Source of the DNA: an uncultured Oscillospiraceae bacterium
Lineage (GTDB): Bacteria; Bacillota; Clostridia; Oscillospirales; Oscillospiraceae
Length of the DNA: 64,000 bases
Direction of reading: 5' to 3'
NCBI GenBank assembly: GCA_934654755.1
Contig: CAKUGQ010000005.1
Span: 43,573-107,572, forward strand
The notes under the pieces: generated by a model
What the model was told of the DNA's origin: nothing
The model's database searches: none
What the model saw: the letters and a program-made list of their open reading frames with translations, nothing else
Shown: positions 23,249 through 32,112 of the stretch, piece after piece
Layout of the letters: each line of letters starts with the position of its first letter
Numbering within the stretch: the first letter of the stretch is position 1
Program-made: the position numbers and the translations under genes

Positions 23249-23632
23249 ATGGAAATGACACAGGAAGTGCTTGCGAAGGCAAGGACGGCGAAAACTCCGG
23301 ATGAGCTGATGGCTCTTGCAAAAGAAAACGGCGAGGAACTGACCGCGGAAGAAGCAAAGGCTTACTTTGCACAGCTCAATCCCAAAACGGGCGAGCTGAA
23401 CGACGAAGAACTGGACAATGTGTCGGGCGGCGCCTGCTACGCGAAGGACGGCAGAATGGTCGTCTCTGCGTTGAATTATGAAAGGTGCTTTTGCTGCAAA
23501 AAGTGTGGAGGACACCAGACGCGTGACGATGGATGCTCAGGCTGCGGGCAACCCGATCAATGCCGCAATTGTAAATGGTGCACTTACGAAAAGGGTCTGT
23601 GGCTTTGCAATAACCCCAAACGGATGAAATAA
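23249..23632 (+). CDS. Array peptide 11: Nif11-like leader with zinc-ribbon-like Cys pattern
   Basis: 127 residues. The leader starts like peptides 9 and 10 (M-E-M-T-Q-E) but its second half is closer to peptide 12 (A-Q-L-N-P-K-x-G-E-L). This suggests recombination between members. The core has lost the usual H-x-C position, which reads Y-E-R-C-F-C-C. It keeps C-S-G-C-x5-C-R-N-C, K-W-C and Y-E-K-G-L-W-L-C. Confidence 0.78.
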   Translation: MEMTQEVLAKARTAKTPDELMALAKENGEELTAEEAKAYFAQLNPKTGELNDEELDNVSGGACYAKDGRMVVSALNYERCFCCKKCGGHQTRDDGCSGCGQPDQCRNCKWCTYEKGLWLCNNPKRMK

Positions 23633-23671
23633 ATCCGGTCGGACCTTTGACCCGTACAAGGAGACACTGTC

Positions 23672-24073
23672 ATGGAAAACAAAATCAGTCCCGAGCTTAT
23701 TGAAAAGGCAAAGTCGGCCAAAACTCCCGAAGAGCTGATGGCTTTTGCAAAGGAAAGCGGCGTTGCGATGACCGAGGACGAATCCAAAGCACAATTTGCT
23801 CAGCTCAACCCCAAGCCGGGCGAGCTGAGCGACGAGGAGCTGGACAACGTATCGGGCGGCGCCTGCTACAGAAAGGACGGCAGGATGGTTACGACCGTCT
23901 GCCACAAGTGTAGACACTGGCGCTGCAAGAAGGATGACGGTAAGTGGTTGGATCGCATGGGAATGCCCGGCTGCAGCGTCTGCGGAATCGGACTGGAATG
24001 CTCAAACTGCCGTTACCTGTCCTACGAAAAGGGGCTTTGGCTCTGCAACTGCTCGGCAAACAGAAAGAAGTAA
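23672..24073 (+). CDS. Array peptide 12: Nif11-like leader with zinc-ribbon-like Cys pattern
   Basis: 133 residues, the last member. The leader (L-I-E-K-A-K-S-A-K-T-P-E-E-L-M-A-F-A) resembles peptide 7 and ends L-S-D-E-E-L-D-N-V-S-G-G. The core has C-Y-R-K-D-G-R-M-V, an extra V-C before H-K-C, W-R-C-K-K-D, then C-S-V-C-x5-C-S-N-C and Y-E-K-G-L-W-L-C-N-C. A terminator follows, closing the array before hprK. Confidence 0.78.
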   Translation: MENKISPELIEKAKSAKTPEELMAFAKESGVAMTEDESKAQFAQLNPKPGELSDEELDNVSGGACYRKDGRMVTTVCHKCRHWRCKKDDGKWLDRMGMPGCSVCGIGLECSNCRYLSYEKGLWLCNCSANRKK

Positions 24074-24103
24074 ACACAAATCCTGCAAGGGTGAGAAAAA
24101 AGA

Positions 24104-24158
24104 CTGTTCCCCGTCGTGCATCGCCTGTTCCGGCGGCGCGCAGCGGGGAAAGTTTTTT
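24104..24158 (+). terminator. Terminator closing the leader-peptide array
   Basis: A long imperfect hairpin with outer stem TTCCCCG/CGGGGAA and a GC-rich interior ends in AAAGTTTTTT. Confidence 0.65.
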
Positions 24159-24180
24159 CCTGCGGAAAGCGGGCGGATGC

Positions 24181-24209
24181 TTGCCAAATCGCGGCGTATC
24201 CGCTATAAT
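24181..24209 (+). promoter_or_regulatory. Promoter of hprK
   Basis: TTGCCA (24181-24186), 17 bases, TATAAT (24204-24209), 33 bases before the start codon. Confidence 0.75.
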
Positions 24210-24242
24210 GAAAGAAAAGCGTTTACACGCGGAGGCGGAAAT

Positions 24243-25190
24243 ATGGATACTTACAGCGTGGCACTGGCACAGGTGGCAGAGGCGTTCCGGTTAACGGTAC
24301 GCTATGCTTCGACGGATTATGCGACCGTTCGCGTTACGGTCGAGGAGGTCATGCGCCCCGGACTGGCTTTCAGCGGTTTTTTTACACATTTTGAACCGCT
24401 GCGCATCCAGATCGTCGGCAATGCCGAATCGACCTATCTTAATACGCTCAGCCATGAGCGGCGGCTGGAGATCTTCGACCGCCTGTTCTCCTATAAAATT
24501 CCGGCGCTGCTGTTTGCGCGGAACATTGAGCCGCTGCCTGAGTGCTTGGAAATGGCTCGCAGGCATGATGTCACGATTCTTTGCAGCGCAGAGGCAACGA
24601 GCTATGTCGTTTCCGGACTGATCGCCTATCTGAAAAATGCACTTGCGCCGCGTATCACGCGCCATGGTGTGTTGGTGGAGGTCTATGGCGAAGGTCTGCT
24701 GCTGATGGGCGAGAGCGGCATCGGTAAAAGCGAGGCGGCAGCGGAGCTGTTGAAGCGCGGACACCGGTTGATTGCGGATGATGCCGTGGAAATTCGCAAA
24801 ATTGCGGACAACAGCCTGATCGGCTCCTCTCCGGAGCTGATTCGCAACTATATTGAGATCCGCGGTATCGGCGTCATCAATGTGGCCAAGCTCTTCGGTA
24901 TGGGCGCAATCAAAAACGAAACGACGATCAACATGGTGGTGAATATCGTCCCGTGGAGCGACGACCGTGTGTATGACCGGTTGGGACTCGACGAGCAATA
25001 TCTTGATCTTCTGGGCGTAAAAGTGCCAACGCTGACGATTCCCATCAAACCGGGACGCAATCTTGCGATCATTCTGGAGATCGCGGCGATGAACAACCGC
25101 CAAAAGATGATGGGCTATAACGCCGCCGTGGAGTTCACGGAGCAGATTAACCGCCATTTTGACGCGAGCGGGAACGGAAAGAGCTTCTGA
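24243..25190 (+). CDS. hprK: HPr(Ser) kinase/phosphorylase
   Basis: 315 residues. It phosphorylates HPr of the sugar phosphotransferase system at its regulatory serine and reverses this, controlling carbon catabolite repression. An N-terminal domain (1-130) is followed by the catalytic domain. This has Walker A G-E-S-G-I-G-K-S, D-D-A-V-E-I and the signature I-E-I-R-G-I-G-V-I-N-V. The start has GGAGG upstream and a clear promoter. A terminator follows, so it is transcribed alone rather than with murB. Confidence 0.95.
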   Translation: MDTYSVALAQVAEAFRLTVRYASTDYATVRVTVEEVMRPGLAFSGFFTHFEPLRIQIVGNAESTYLNTLSHERRLEIFDRLFSYKIPALLFARNIEPLPECLEMARRHDVTILCSAEATSYVVSGLIAYLKNALAPRITRHGVLVEVYGEGLLLMGESGIGKSEAAAELLKRGHRLIADDAVEIRKIADNSLIGSSPELIRNYIEIRGIGVINVAKLFGMGAIKNETTINMVVNIVPWSDDRVYDRLGLDEQYLDLLGVKVPTLTIPIKPGRNLAIILEIAAMNNRQKMMGYNAAVEFTEQINRHFDASGNGKSF

Positions 25191-25284
25191 TCCGCATCGC
25201 TTCGCCCGGCACAGCGCCAGTCAGGGGGCTTTACTCCGGACGGAGACAAAAACGGACGCTTTCCGCGACGACGGAGGAATTGTG

Positions 25285-25313
25285 ACCTTCCCGGCAGGGA
25301 AGGTCCTTTTTTC
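25285..25313 (+). terminator. Terminator of hprK
   Basis: ACCTTCCC pairs with GGGAAGGT (25297-25304), followed by CCTTTTTTC. Confidence 0.85.
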
Positions 25314-25330
25314 TTTCGCCGTATTTTTCC

Positions 25331-25360
25331 TTGCGCCGGGGGGCGGAGCTGTGCTATACT
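25331..25360 (+). promoter_or_regulatory. Candidate promoter of murB-whiA-dnaE
   Basis: TTGCGC (25331-25336), 18 bases, TATACT (25355-25360). A second TATAAT overlaps just downstream. Confidence 0.55.
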
Positions 25361-25395
25361 ATAATAAGAGTAATGTAGCCGACGGAGGGAAAGTT

Positions 25396-26313
25396 ATGCG
25401 GAATATCGATGCATTTGACCGCGCGCTTGCTGCGCTGCTGCCGGAGACGGTGCTTCTGAAGGAGGAACCGCTGGTATATTATACCTCCTTCCGAATCGGC
25501 GGCCCTGCCGAACGGCTGGTGCTGCCGCGTTCGGCTCAGGAATTGGCGCTTGTGTTCTCGGCGGCGGCGGCGGCGGACCTCCGTCCGCGACTTCTCGGTG
25601 CGGGAACCAATGTTCTGGCGCCGGACGAGGGCGTACGCGGTGTGGTCATCGTTACGCGTGATGCGCTGACCGGCCTGGAGCGGCTCGACGCGACACATTT
25701 CCGCGCTTTTTCGGGCACGTCACTGGCACAGACGGCGATGTTTGCCGCGCGCAATCGCCTGAGCGGGTTGGAGTTTGCCCACGGTATTCCCGGAACGGTC
25801 GGCGGCGGTGTATACATGAATGCGGGCGCCTATGGAGGAGAGCTGCGGCAGTGCGTGGAATCGATTTGCTTTTTGCACTTCGACGGCCACGCGGAGATGT
25901 TTTGCGGTGAAGCGCTCGGCTTCGGTTACCGCACGAGCGCCTTTGCTTCAATGGACGGCGCGATTATTTCGGCGGAGTTTGCTCTGACACCGGGCGACGA
26001 GCGGGAAATCTTTGCCCGAATGCGCGAGTTGGCGCAGAAGCGCCGCGCCGCACAGCCGTTGGAGCTGCCTTCGGCAGGAAGCGCCTTCAAGCGGCCGCAG
26101 GGCGGGTATGCCGCTGCACTGATCGATCAGGCGGGACTGAAGGGCGCCGCCGTCGGCGGCGCGGCCGTGTCTGAGAAGCACGCAGGCTTTATTGTCAATC
26201 GCGGCGGTGCGACCGCTGCCGATGTTCTGGCGCTCATCGCTCTGGTGCAGCGCCGTGTATATGAAACGAGCGGAATCTCTCTGGAGCCTGAGATCCGCCT
26301 CTGGACGGACTGA
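25396..26313 (+). CDS. murB: UDP-N-acetylenolpyruvoylglucosamine reductase
   Basis: 305 residues, short type-II form. This FAD enzyme completes UDP-MurNAc synthesis for peptidoglycan. The FAD site G-A-G-T-N-V-L and H-G-I-P-G-T-V-G-G-G-V-Y-M-N-A-G-A-Y-G are present. The catalytic segment is P-S-A-G-S-A-F-K-R-P, and the C-terminus carries K-H-A-G-F-I-V-N. It is followed after 14 bases by whiA. Confidence 0.95.
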   Translation: MRNIDAFDRALAALLPETVLLKEEPLVYYTSFRIGGPAERLVLPRSAQELALVFSAAAAADLRPRLLGAGTNVLAPDEGVRGVVIVTRDALTGLERLDATHFRAFSGTSLAQTAMFAARNRLSGLEFAHGIPGTVGGGVYMNAGAYGGELRQCVESICFLHFDGHAEMFCGEALGFGYRTSAFASMDGAIISAEFALTPGDEREIFARMRELAQKRRAAQPLELPSAGSAFKRPQGGYAAALIDQAGLKGAAVGGAAVSEKHAGFIVNRGGATAADVLALIALVQRRVYETSGISLEPEIRLWTD

Positions 26314-26327
26314 CAGGAGGAAGTGCC

Positions 26328-27230
26328 ATGTCCTTTTCCGCAAACGTAAAGAGCGAGCTTTGCCGCGTTGAGGTCACAAGGGGCTGCTGTGCCCGTGCAG
26401 AGCTTCTGGGCGTGCTTCTCTATGCCAACACCTTCAGCCGTGACGGGATCCGTATCGTTACCGAAAGCCGCGATTTCGGCGCCCGACTGCCGCGCCTGCT
26501 GTACCATGGCGCAGGCCTGCGGTTTGATTCTTTGCCCGATGAGCAACCCGGGAAACGAAGCTATATTGTTTCCGATCCGGGAAAAATTCGTGAGATTTTC
26601 AGCAACTGCGGCTTTTCCGCCGAAAGCAGCGTCTCGCTCCATGTGAACCTGGCGCTGCTGGAGCGCGAATGCTGTCAGAAAGCGTTTTTGCGTGGGGCAT
26701 TCCTGGCGGGCGGCTCCGTGACCGACCCTGAAAAGCGTTACCATCTGGAGCTTTCCACGACGCATCGGATGGCCAGCCGCGAAACGGGGACACTGTTGGA
26801 GGAGCTGCGGCTGCCTGCCAAGCTGACCGAGCGAAAGGGCAGCAGCGTGCTGTATTTCAAGCAGAGCGACGCGATCGAAGATTTTCTGACCGCAATCGGC
26901 GCGCCCGTCAGCGCAATGACCGTCATGCAGGCGAAGATTGAAAAGGACTGGCGCAACGATGCCAACCGAAAAACAAACTGCGACTCGGCCAACGTGGATA
27001 AGACCGTCTCCGCTGCGCAGGAGCAGCTTGCCGCACTGCGGCGGCTGGAGCAGGCGGGATGCCTTGAGAGTTTGCCGGAAAAGCTGCGCGAAACGGCGCG
27101 CCTGCGCCGTGTGCATCCGGAGGCGACGCTCAGCGAGCTGGCCGAGCTGCATCAGCCGCCCCTGAGCAAGTCTGCCATCAACCATCGGATGCGCAAGCTG
27201 CTTTCGCTCGCTTCGCAGGAGGAAGAGTAA
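26328..27230 (+). CDS. whiA: DNA-binding protein WhiA
   Basis: 300 residues: an N-terminal degenerate homing-endonuclease-like (LAGLIDADG) region with F-L-R-G-A-F-L-A-G-G-S-V, and a C-terminal helix-turn-helix (P-L-S-K-S-A-I-N-H-R-M-R-K-L). WhiA influences cell division and chromosome segregation in Gram-positive bacteria. AGGAGG precedes the start. In many Clostridia rapZ and yvcK lie between murB and whiA; here they are absent. dnaE follows after one base. Confidence 0.94.
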   Translation: MSFSANVKSELCRVEVTRGCCARAELLGVLLYANTFSRDGIRIVTESRDFGARLPRLLYHGAGLRFDSLPDEQPGKRSYIVSDPGKIREIFSNCGFSAESSVSLHVNLALLERECCQKAFLRGAFLAGGSVTDPEKRYHLELSTTHRMASRETGTLLEELRLPAKLTERKGSSVLYFKQSDAIEDFLTAIGAPVSAMTVMQAKIEKDWRNDANRKTNCDSANVDKTVSAAQEQLAALRRLEQAGCLESLPEKLRETARLRRVHPEATLSELAELHQPPLSKSAINHRMRKLLSLASQEEE

Positions 27231-27231
27231 T

Positions 27232-30200
27232 ATGCCGTTTGTCCATCTTCATGTGCATACCGAATACAGTCTGCTCGACGGTGCCTGTCGAATCGGAAAG
27301 CTCGTACAGCGGGCCGCCGAGCTAGGGCAGAGTGCACTGGCCATCACCGACCACGGCGTTATGTATGGCGTGATCGATTTTTATCGCGCCGCGAAGGCGG
27401 CGGGCATTAAACCGATCATCGGCTGCGAGGTCTATGTCGCGCCTCGTACCATGGCTGACCGCGTCCACGGCGTGGACGGAGAAGCACGACACCTTGTGCT
27501 GCTATGCAAAGACGAAACAGGCTATAAAAACCTGAGTTATCTCGTGTCCATGGGCTTTCTGGAGGGATTCTACGGCAAGCCTCGCATTGACCTTGCGCTG
27601 CTGCGGCAGCATTCCGAGGGGCTGATCGCTTTGTCTGCCTGCCTTGCCGGCGCCATTCCCCGGCTGCTGCGCGCCAACGACTATGAGGGCGCAAAGGCCT
27701 ATGCACTGGAGCTTTCGGATATTTTCGGGCCGGACAACTTCTACCTGGAGCTTCAGGATCATGGCATTCCGGAGCAGGCGGAGGTCAATCGCGGACTGAT
27801 TCGCCTGTCCGGGGAAACGGGACTGCCGCTTGTCGCTACAAACGATGCGCACTATCTGACCCGTGAGGACAGCTATATTCAGGATGTGCTCCTGTGCATT
27901 CAGACCGGAAAGACTGTCGAGGATCCTGAACGGATGCGCTTCGAAACGCAGGAGTTCTACATCAAATCCGAGCAGCAGATGCGCGATCTGTTTCCCAACC
28001 TGCCGGAGGCAATCGAGAATACACAGCGCATTGCCGAACGCTGCAACGTGGAGTTCACCTTCGGCAAGTACCACCTGCCGGAGTATTTGCCGCCGGACGG
28101 TTCGGCACCTGTGCAGTATTTCCGCAAGCTTTGCGGCGAGGGCTTTGCCGAACGCTACCCCGATGCGCCGCAGAGCTACCGCGACCGGCTGGAGTATGAA
28201 ATGGGTGTCATTGAGCGTATGGGCTATGTGGAGTACTATCTGATTGTCTGGGATTTTATCCGGTGGGCGAAAAACGAGGGCATTCCCGTCGGACCGGGGC
28301 GCGGCTCCGGCGCGGCATCCATTGCGGCTTATTGTATGCACATCACGGAAATGGATCCGATGAAATACGCACTTATTTTCGAGCGCTTCCTGAATCCTGA
28401 ACGTGTCAGTATGCCTGATTTTGATACCGATTTTTGTCAGGAGCGCCGCGGTGAAGTCATTGACTATGTGATGCAAAAATACGGCAAGGATCATGTGGCA
28501 CAGATCGTCACATTCGGCACAATGGCGGCGCGTGCGGCCATTCGCGATGTCGGACGGGCGTTGAATTTTACCTTCGCCGAAACGGACGCCGTTGCCAAAC
28601 TGATCCCCAAGACACTCCATATGACGCTTGAGGAGGCGCTGCGCGTTTCTCCGCAGCTCAGGGAGGCCTATGATGCCGATGAGCGCGTGCGCAAGCTGAT
28701 CGATACGGCGCGTGCGCTGGAGGGAATGCCGCGCAATACCTCTACCCATGCTGCGGGCGTGGTCATTACAAAAAACGCCGTCAGCGACTATGTGCCGCTG
28801 GCGAGAAACGATGAGACGATCGTGACCCAGTTCACTATGACCACCATTGAGGAGCTGGGACTGCTCAAAATGGATTTCCTCGGACTGCGGAACCTGACGG
28901 TGATTGAAGAGGCGGAACAGATTATCCGCCGCCATACGCCGGAGTTTTCGGTGAAGAATGTTCCGGATGACGATGCGCAGACCTTTCAGATGCTGTCTGA
29001 GGGGAAAACATCGGGTGTGTTCCAGCTTGAATCGGCGGGGATTACAGGCGTGTGCGTCAATATGCACCCGCAGTCCATCGAAGACCTGACGGCTATCGTG
29101 GCGCTCTACCGCCCCGGTCCGATGGAGGCGATTCCGCGCTTTATCGACAGCAAGCTGCATCCGGATCATATCCGCTATCTGACGCCGCAGCTTGAGCCGA
29201 TCCTGGCCGTGACCTACAGCTGCATGGTTTATCAGGAACAGGTCATCGAGATATTCCGAAAGCTTGGCGGCTACAGTCTCGGGCAGGCGGATAATATGCG
29301 CCGTGCGATTTCCAAGAAAAAGGAGAAGGTCATTGCCGCCGAGCGGCAGACCTTTGTCTATGGCGACCCGGAGCGGGGCATTCCCGGCGCCATTGCCAAC
29401 GGTGTGAGTGAAGCGGCGGCACAGCAGATCTACAAGGAGATTCTGGATTTTGCAAACTATGCCTTCAACAAGGCGCATGCGGTATGCTACGCGAAGGTTA
29501 CATACGATACGGCCTATCTCAAATGCCACTATCCGAAGGAATATATGGCGGCGCTTCTCAGCTCCGTTCTCAACCGTACGGACAAGGCGGCGGAATACAT
29601 CGCCGACTGCAAAGAAATGGGCATCGCACTGCTGCATCCGGACGTCAATGCGTCCGAGGATCGCTTTACCGTGGAGACGGAGGGGATCCGCTTTGGACTC
29701 GGCGCAGTGAAGAATATCGGTATCGGCCTCGTTCGCCAGATGGTTGAAGAGCGCGAAAGAAACGGCGCGTTCTCGTCTTTAGAGAATTTCGCCGAGCGAA
29801 TGCAGGAAACGGACCTGAACAAACGTGCCGTTGAGAACCTGATCAAATGCGGCGCGATGGACTGCTTCGGATTGAACCGTGCGCAGCTTCTGTTCATCTA
29901 CGAAGGTGTGCTCGACGGTGCGGCCGACCGCAGGCGCAGGACGCTCTCCGGGCAGCTTGCGCTGTTCGATATGCTGCCGGAGCACGAGCAGCCCGCAACA
30001 CCCGTGCCGGAACTGCCGGAGCTGCCGAAGCGGGAGCGGATGGCAATGGAAAAAGAGACCATTGGGCTGTACCTATCCGGCCACCCGATGGACGAATACC
30101 GTAAGCTGCTGCGTGAGCGCGACATTTTCACTCTGGGGCGCATCCTGCGCTCGTTTGAGGAGAGTGACGGCGTGTTCTGTGATGAGCAGGAGGTCAAACT

Positions 30201-30672
30201 TGCCGGCATTGTCGAGGCGGTGCGGCTGAAGACCACGCGCAACAATTCTACGATGGCCTATGTTACGCTGGAGGACGACACCGGATCGATGGAGTTGCTG
30301 GTATTTGCCCGAACGATCACGCAGAGCGGTGAGCTTTTGAAGGAAAACACGCCCGTGATCGTCGAAGGCCGCCTGTCCGTACGCGACGAAAAGGCGCCGC
30401 AGCTCGTGGTGAATCGTTTGCGTCCCATTGACGAAACGCCGCTGCCGCAGACCGCTCCTGTGCCGCAGAAGCTCTATCTGAAGCTGCCCTGCGAGGGCGG
30501 CGACGCCGACCGAAGGACGCGCGCGATCCTGTCCATGTTCCCCGGAGGGCTTCAAGCAGTACTGTATTATGCCGATACGGGCGTGCGACGCGGGACGCTG
30601 TGTATGCCGCGCGAGGATATGCTTGCCGAGCTGGAGCGCGTGTTGGGACCGGGCTGCGTTGTTTTTAAATAA
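27232..30672 (+). CDS. dnaE: DNA polymerase III subunit alpha (DnaE)
   Basis: 1146 residues. It has an N-terminal PHP domain (H-L-H-V-H-T-E-Y-S-L-L-D-G-A, residues 4-17), then the C-family polymerase core with the catalytic P-D-F-D-T-D-F near 400. G-P-G-R-G-S-G-A-A and the helix-hairpin-helix region follow, and a C-terminal OB fold (L-A-G-I-V-E-A-V-R near 985). It is a replicative or gap-filling DNA polymerase. It lacks the PolC-type exonuclease, as is normal for DnaE. Co-transcribed with whiA. Confidence 0.96.
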   Translation: MPFVHLHVHTEYSLLDGACRIGKLVQRAAELGQSALAITDHGVMYGVIDFYRAAKAAGIKPIIGCEVYVAPRTMADRVHGVDGEARHLVLLCKDETGYKNLSYLVSMGFLEGFYGKPRIDLALLRQHSEGLIALSACLAGAIPRLLRANDYEGAKAYALELSDIFGPDNFYLELQDHGIPEQAEVNRGLIRLSGETGLPLVATNDAHYLTREDSYIQDVLLCIQTGKTVEDPERMRFETQEFYIKSEQQMRDLFPNLPEAIENTQRIAERCNVEFTFGKYHLPEYLPPDGSAPVQYFRKLCGEGFAERYPDAPQSYRDRLEYEMGVIERMGYVEYYLIVWDFIRWAKNEGIPVGPGRGSGAASIAAYCMHITEMDPMKYALIFERFLNPERVSMPDFDTDFCQERRGEVIDYVMQKYGKDHVAQIVTFGTMAARAAIRDVGRALNFTFAETDAVAKLIPKTLHMTLEEALRVSPQLREAYDADERVRKLIDTARALEGMPRNTSTHAAGVVITKNAVSDYVPLARNDETIVTQFTMTTIEELGLLKMDFLGLRNLTVIEEAEQIIRRHTPEFSVKNVPDDDAQTFQMLSEGKTSGVFQLESAGITGVCVNMHPQSIEDLTAIVALYRPGPMEAIPRFIDSKLHPDHIRYLTPQLEPILAVTYSCMVYQEQVIEIFRKLGGYSLGQADNMRRAISKKKEKVIAAERQTFVYGDPERGIPGAIANGVSEAAAQQIYKEILDFANYAFNKAHAVCYAKVTYDTAYLKCHYPKEYMAALLSSVLNRTDKAAEYIADCKEMGIALLHPDVNASEDRFTVETEGIRFGLGAVKNIGIGLVRQMVEERERNGAFSSLENFAERMQETDLNKRAVENLIKCGAMDCFGLNRAQLLFIYEGVLDGAADRRRRTLSGQLALFDMLPEHEQPATPVPELPELPKRERMAMEKETIGLYLSGHPMDEYRKLLRERDIFTLGRILRSFEESDGVFCDEQEVKLAGIVEAVRLKTTRNNSTMAYVTLEDDTGSMELLVFARTITQSGELLKENTPVIVEGRLSVRDEKAPQLVVNRLRPIDETPLPQTAPVPQKLYLKLPCEGGDADRRTRAILSMFPGGLQAVLYYADTGVRRGTLCMPREDMLAELERVLGPGCVVFK

Positions 30673-30716
30673 TTTCACGTTTTTTTAACACGGCACTACA
30701 CTTTTGAACGGGTATA

Positions 30717-30725
30717 TGCTATAAT
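30717..30725 (+). promoter_or_regulatory. Extended -10 element before the lipoprotein/two-component operon
   Basis: TGC-TATAAT (30717-30725) matches an extended -10; no good -35 was found 17 bases upstream. It lies 40 bases before the lipoprotein start. Confidence 0.4.
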
Positions 30726-30764
30726 ATACGCCGATCGAGTTTATGAGAAAGAGGTGCGATTCAA

Positions 30765-32099
30765 ATGAAAAAGCTGTGTCTGCTTCTTTGCCTCGCACTG
30801 CTGCTGCCGGTCCTGACGGGCTGCCTGCTCGAACCGGTGGAGAACCTGTACGATGTGCCGCAGATGCCTGCCGACATTCAGGCGCTGCAGGAGGTCGTCC
30901 GTGCGGCCATGCCGGACGGCGCGGTTTACAGTCCGCCTTCTGCGGGCGAAAACCAGCAGGCGGTGCAGCTTGTCGATCTTGACGGCGATCTGGTCGATGA
31001 GGCGGTCGTTTTCTTCCGGACAACCCAGACCGATACGCCGTTGTCACTGTGTATTTTCGATAAGATCGACGGGCAGTATCAGTTTGTCGCCCGCCTTGAC
31101 GGTGCGGGCGCTGCCTTTGATCGCGTGCAGTATGCGCAGCTTGACGGGCTGGACGGGAGCGAGATTGTTGTCGGACGCCGTTTAAGCGATCAGCTTATGC
31201 AGCTTGTCAATGTCTATGCCCTGCGCGACGGCGCACTGGTCGAGCTTGCCAGCGGCTCCTATTCCGAGCTGGTTACGACGGATCTGGATGCGGACGGCCT
31301 ACAGGATATGATTTTGCTGCGCGACAACGGTGCAACGCAGAACGCAACCGCAGAGTTTTACCACTGGTCGTCGGGGCAGCTTGTGCGTGAGCGCGAGACG
31401 GCATTGTCCGCGCCCGCCGCCAATATCAAGCGCATTCTGACAGGAAAGCTGTCGCGCAACATTCCCGCGCTATTTGTAGCCTCCACTTATGCGGAGACGA
31501 GTATTATTACGGATATTTTTATTTACCGCGATCGGACCTTCCGCAATCTCACGCAGTCCTCCGGGACGGACACGAGTGTCCAGACCGTGCGGGAGTATTA
31601 TGTATACAGCGAGGACATTGATTCCGACGGTCTGATCGAGCTGCCGAGACTCATTCCGATGCAGAGTCTTGAAAATGAGGAAACCTCAAAGGATCAGTCC
31701 GTAATCTGCTGGTACAACCTGACTGTCAACGGGCGGGAGGAAGTCAAGCAGTATACTTACCACAACTACTCCGGCGGCTGGTATCTGACGCTGCCGGAGG
31801 GCTGGCAGGAGCACCTGTCGGTCAAACGGGACGGGCTGGTCGGAAATGCCATGGGCTTCCGCTTCGTCTGGTCTGCCGATTTCGGCACACAGGAGATGTT
31901 TTCCGTCGCGGCCGTCAGTTCGGAAAATGCGGCGCAGGTCGCCGTGGCCGAGGGCTGGACCGTTCTTGAGCAGAAGGGTGAGATCGTCTATGTCTGTCGG
32001 CTGGAAAGCGGTGCGGCAGCGCAGGCGGTCAGTTTGGATACGGTTCGCACCATGTTTCGCCTGATCCGTACCTCGTGGCGGACGGGAGAAACGCATTAA
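30765..32099 (+). CDS. Lipoprotein with VCBS/FG-GAP-like calcium-loop repeats
   Basis: 444 residues. The signal ends in lipobox L-T-G-C (residue 19). The mature part contains Asp-rich loops D-L-D-G-D-L-V-D-E, D-L-D-A-D-G-L-Q-D and D-I-D-S-D-G-L-I-E, spaced as in VCBS/beta-propeller repeats. It is probably an extracytoplasmic binding or sensing protein. It is followed at 13 bases by a response regulator and a kinase, so it may feed a signal to that system (inference). Ligand unknown. Confidence 0.7.
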   Translation: MKKLCLLLCLALLLPVLTGCLLEPVENLYDVPQMPADIQALQEVVRAAMPDGAVYSPPSAGENQQAVQLVDLDGDLVDEAVVFFRTTQTDTPLSLCIFDKIDGQYQFVARLDGAGAAFDRVQYAQLDGLDGSEIVVGRRLSDQLMQLVNVYALRDGALVELASGSYSELVTTDLDADGLQDMILLRDNGATQNATAEFYHWSSGQLVRERETALSAPAANIKRILTGKLSRNIPALFVASTYAETSIITDIFIYRDRTFRNLTQSSGTDTSVQTVREYYVYSEDIDSDGLIELPRLIPMQSLENEETSKDQSVICWYNLTVNGREEVKQYTYHNYSGGWYLTLPEGWQEHLSVKRDGLVGNAMGFRFVWSADFGTQEMFSVAAVSSENAAQVAVAEGWTVLEQKGEIVYVCRLESGAAAQAVSLDTVRTMFRLIRTSWRTGETH

Positions 32100-32112
32100 G
32101 GGAGGAATTTGC

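Noticed and set aside
27502..29637. 711-codon open frame antisense to dnaE
   Set aside because: A by-product of third-position bias in dnaE; rich in His, Arg and Leu with no recognisable family.
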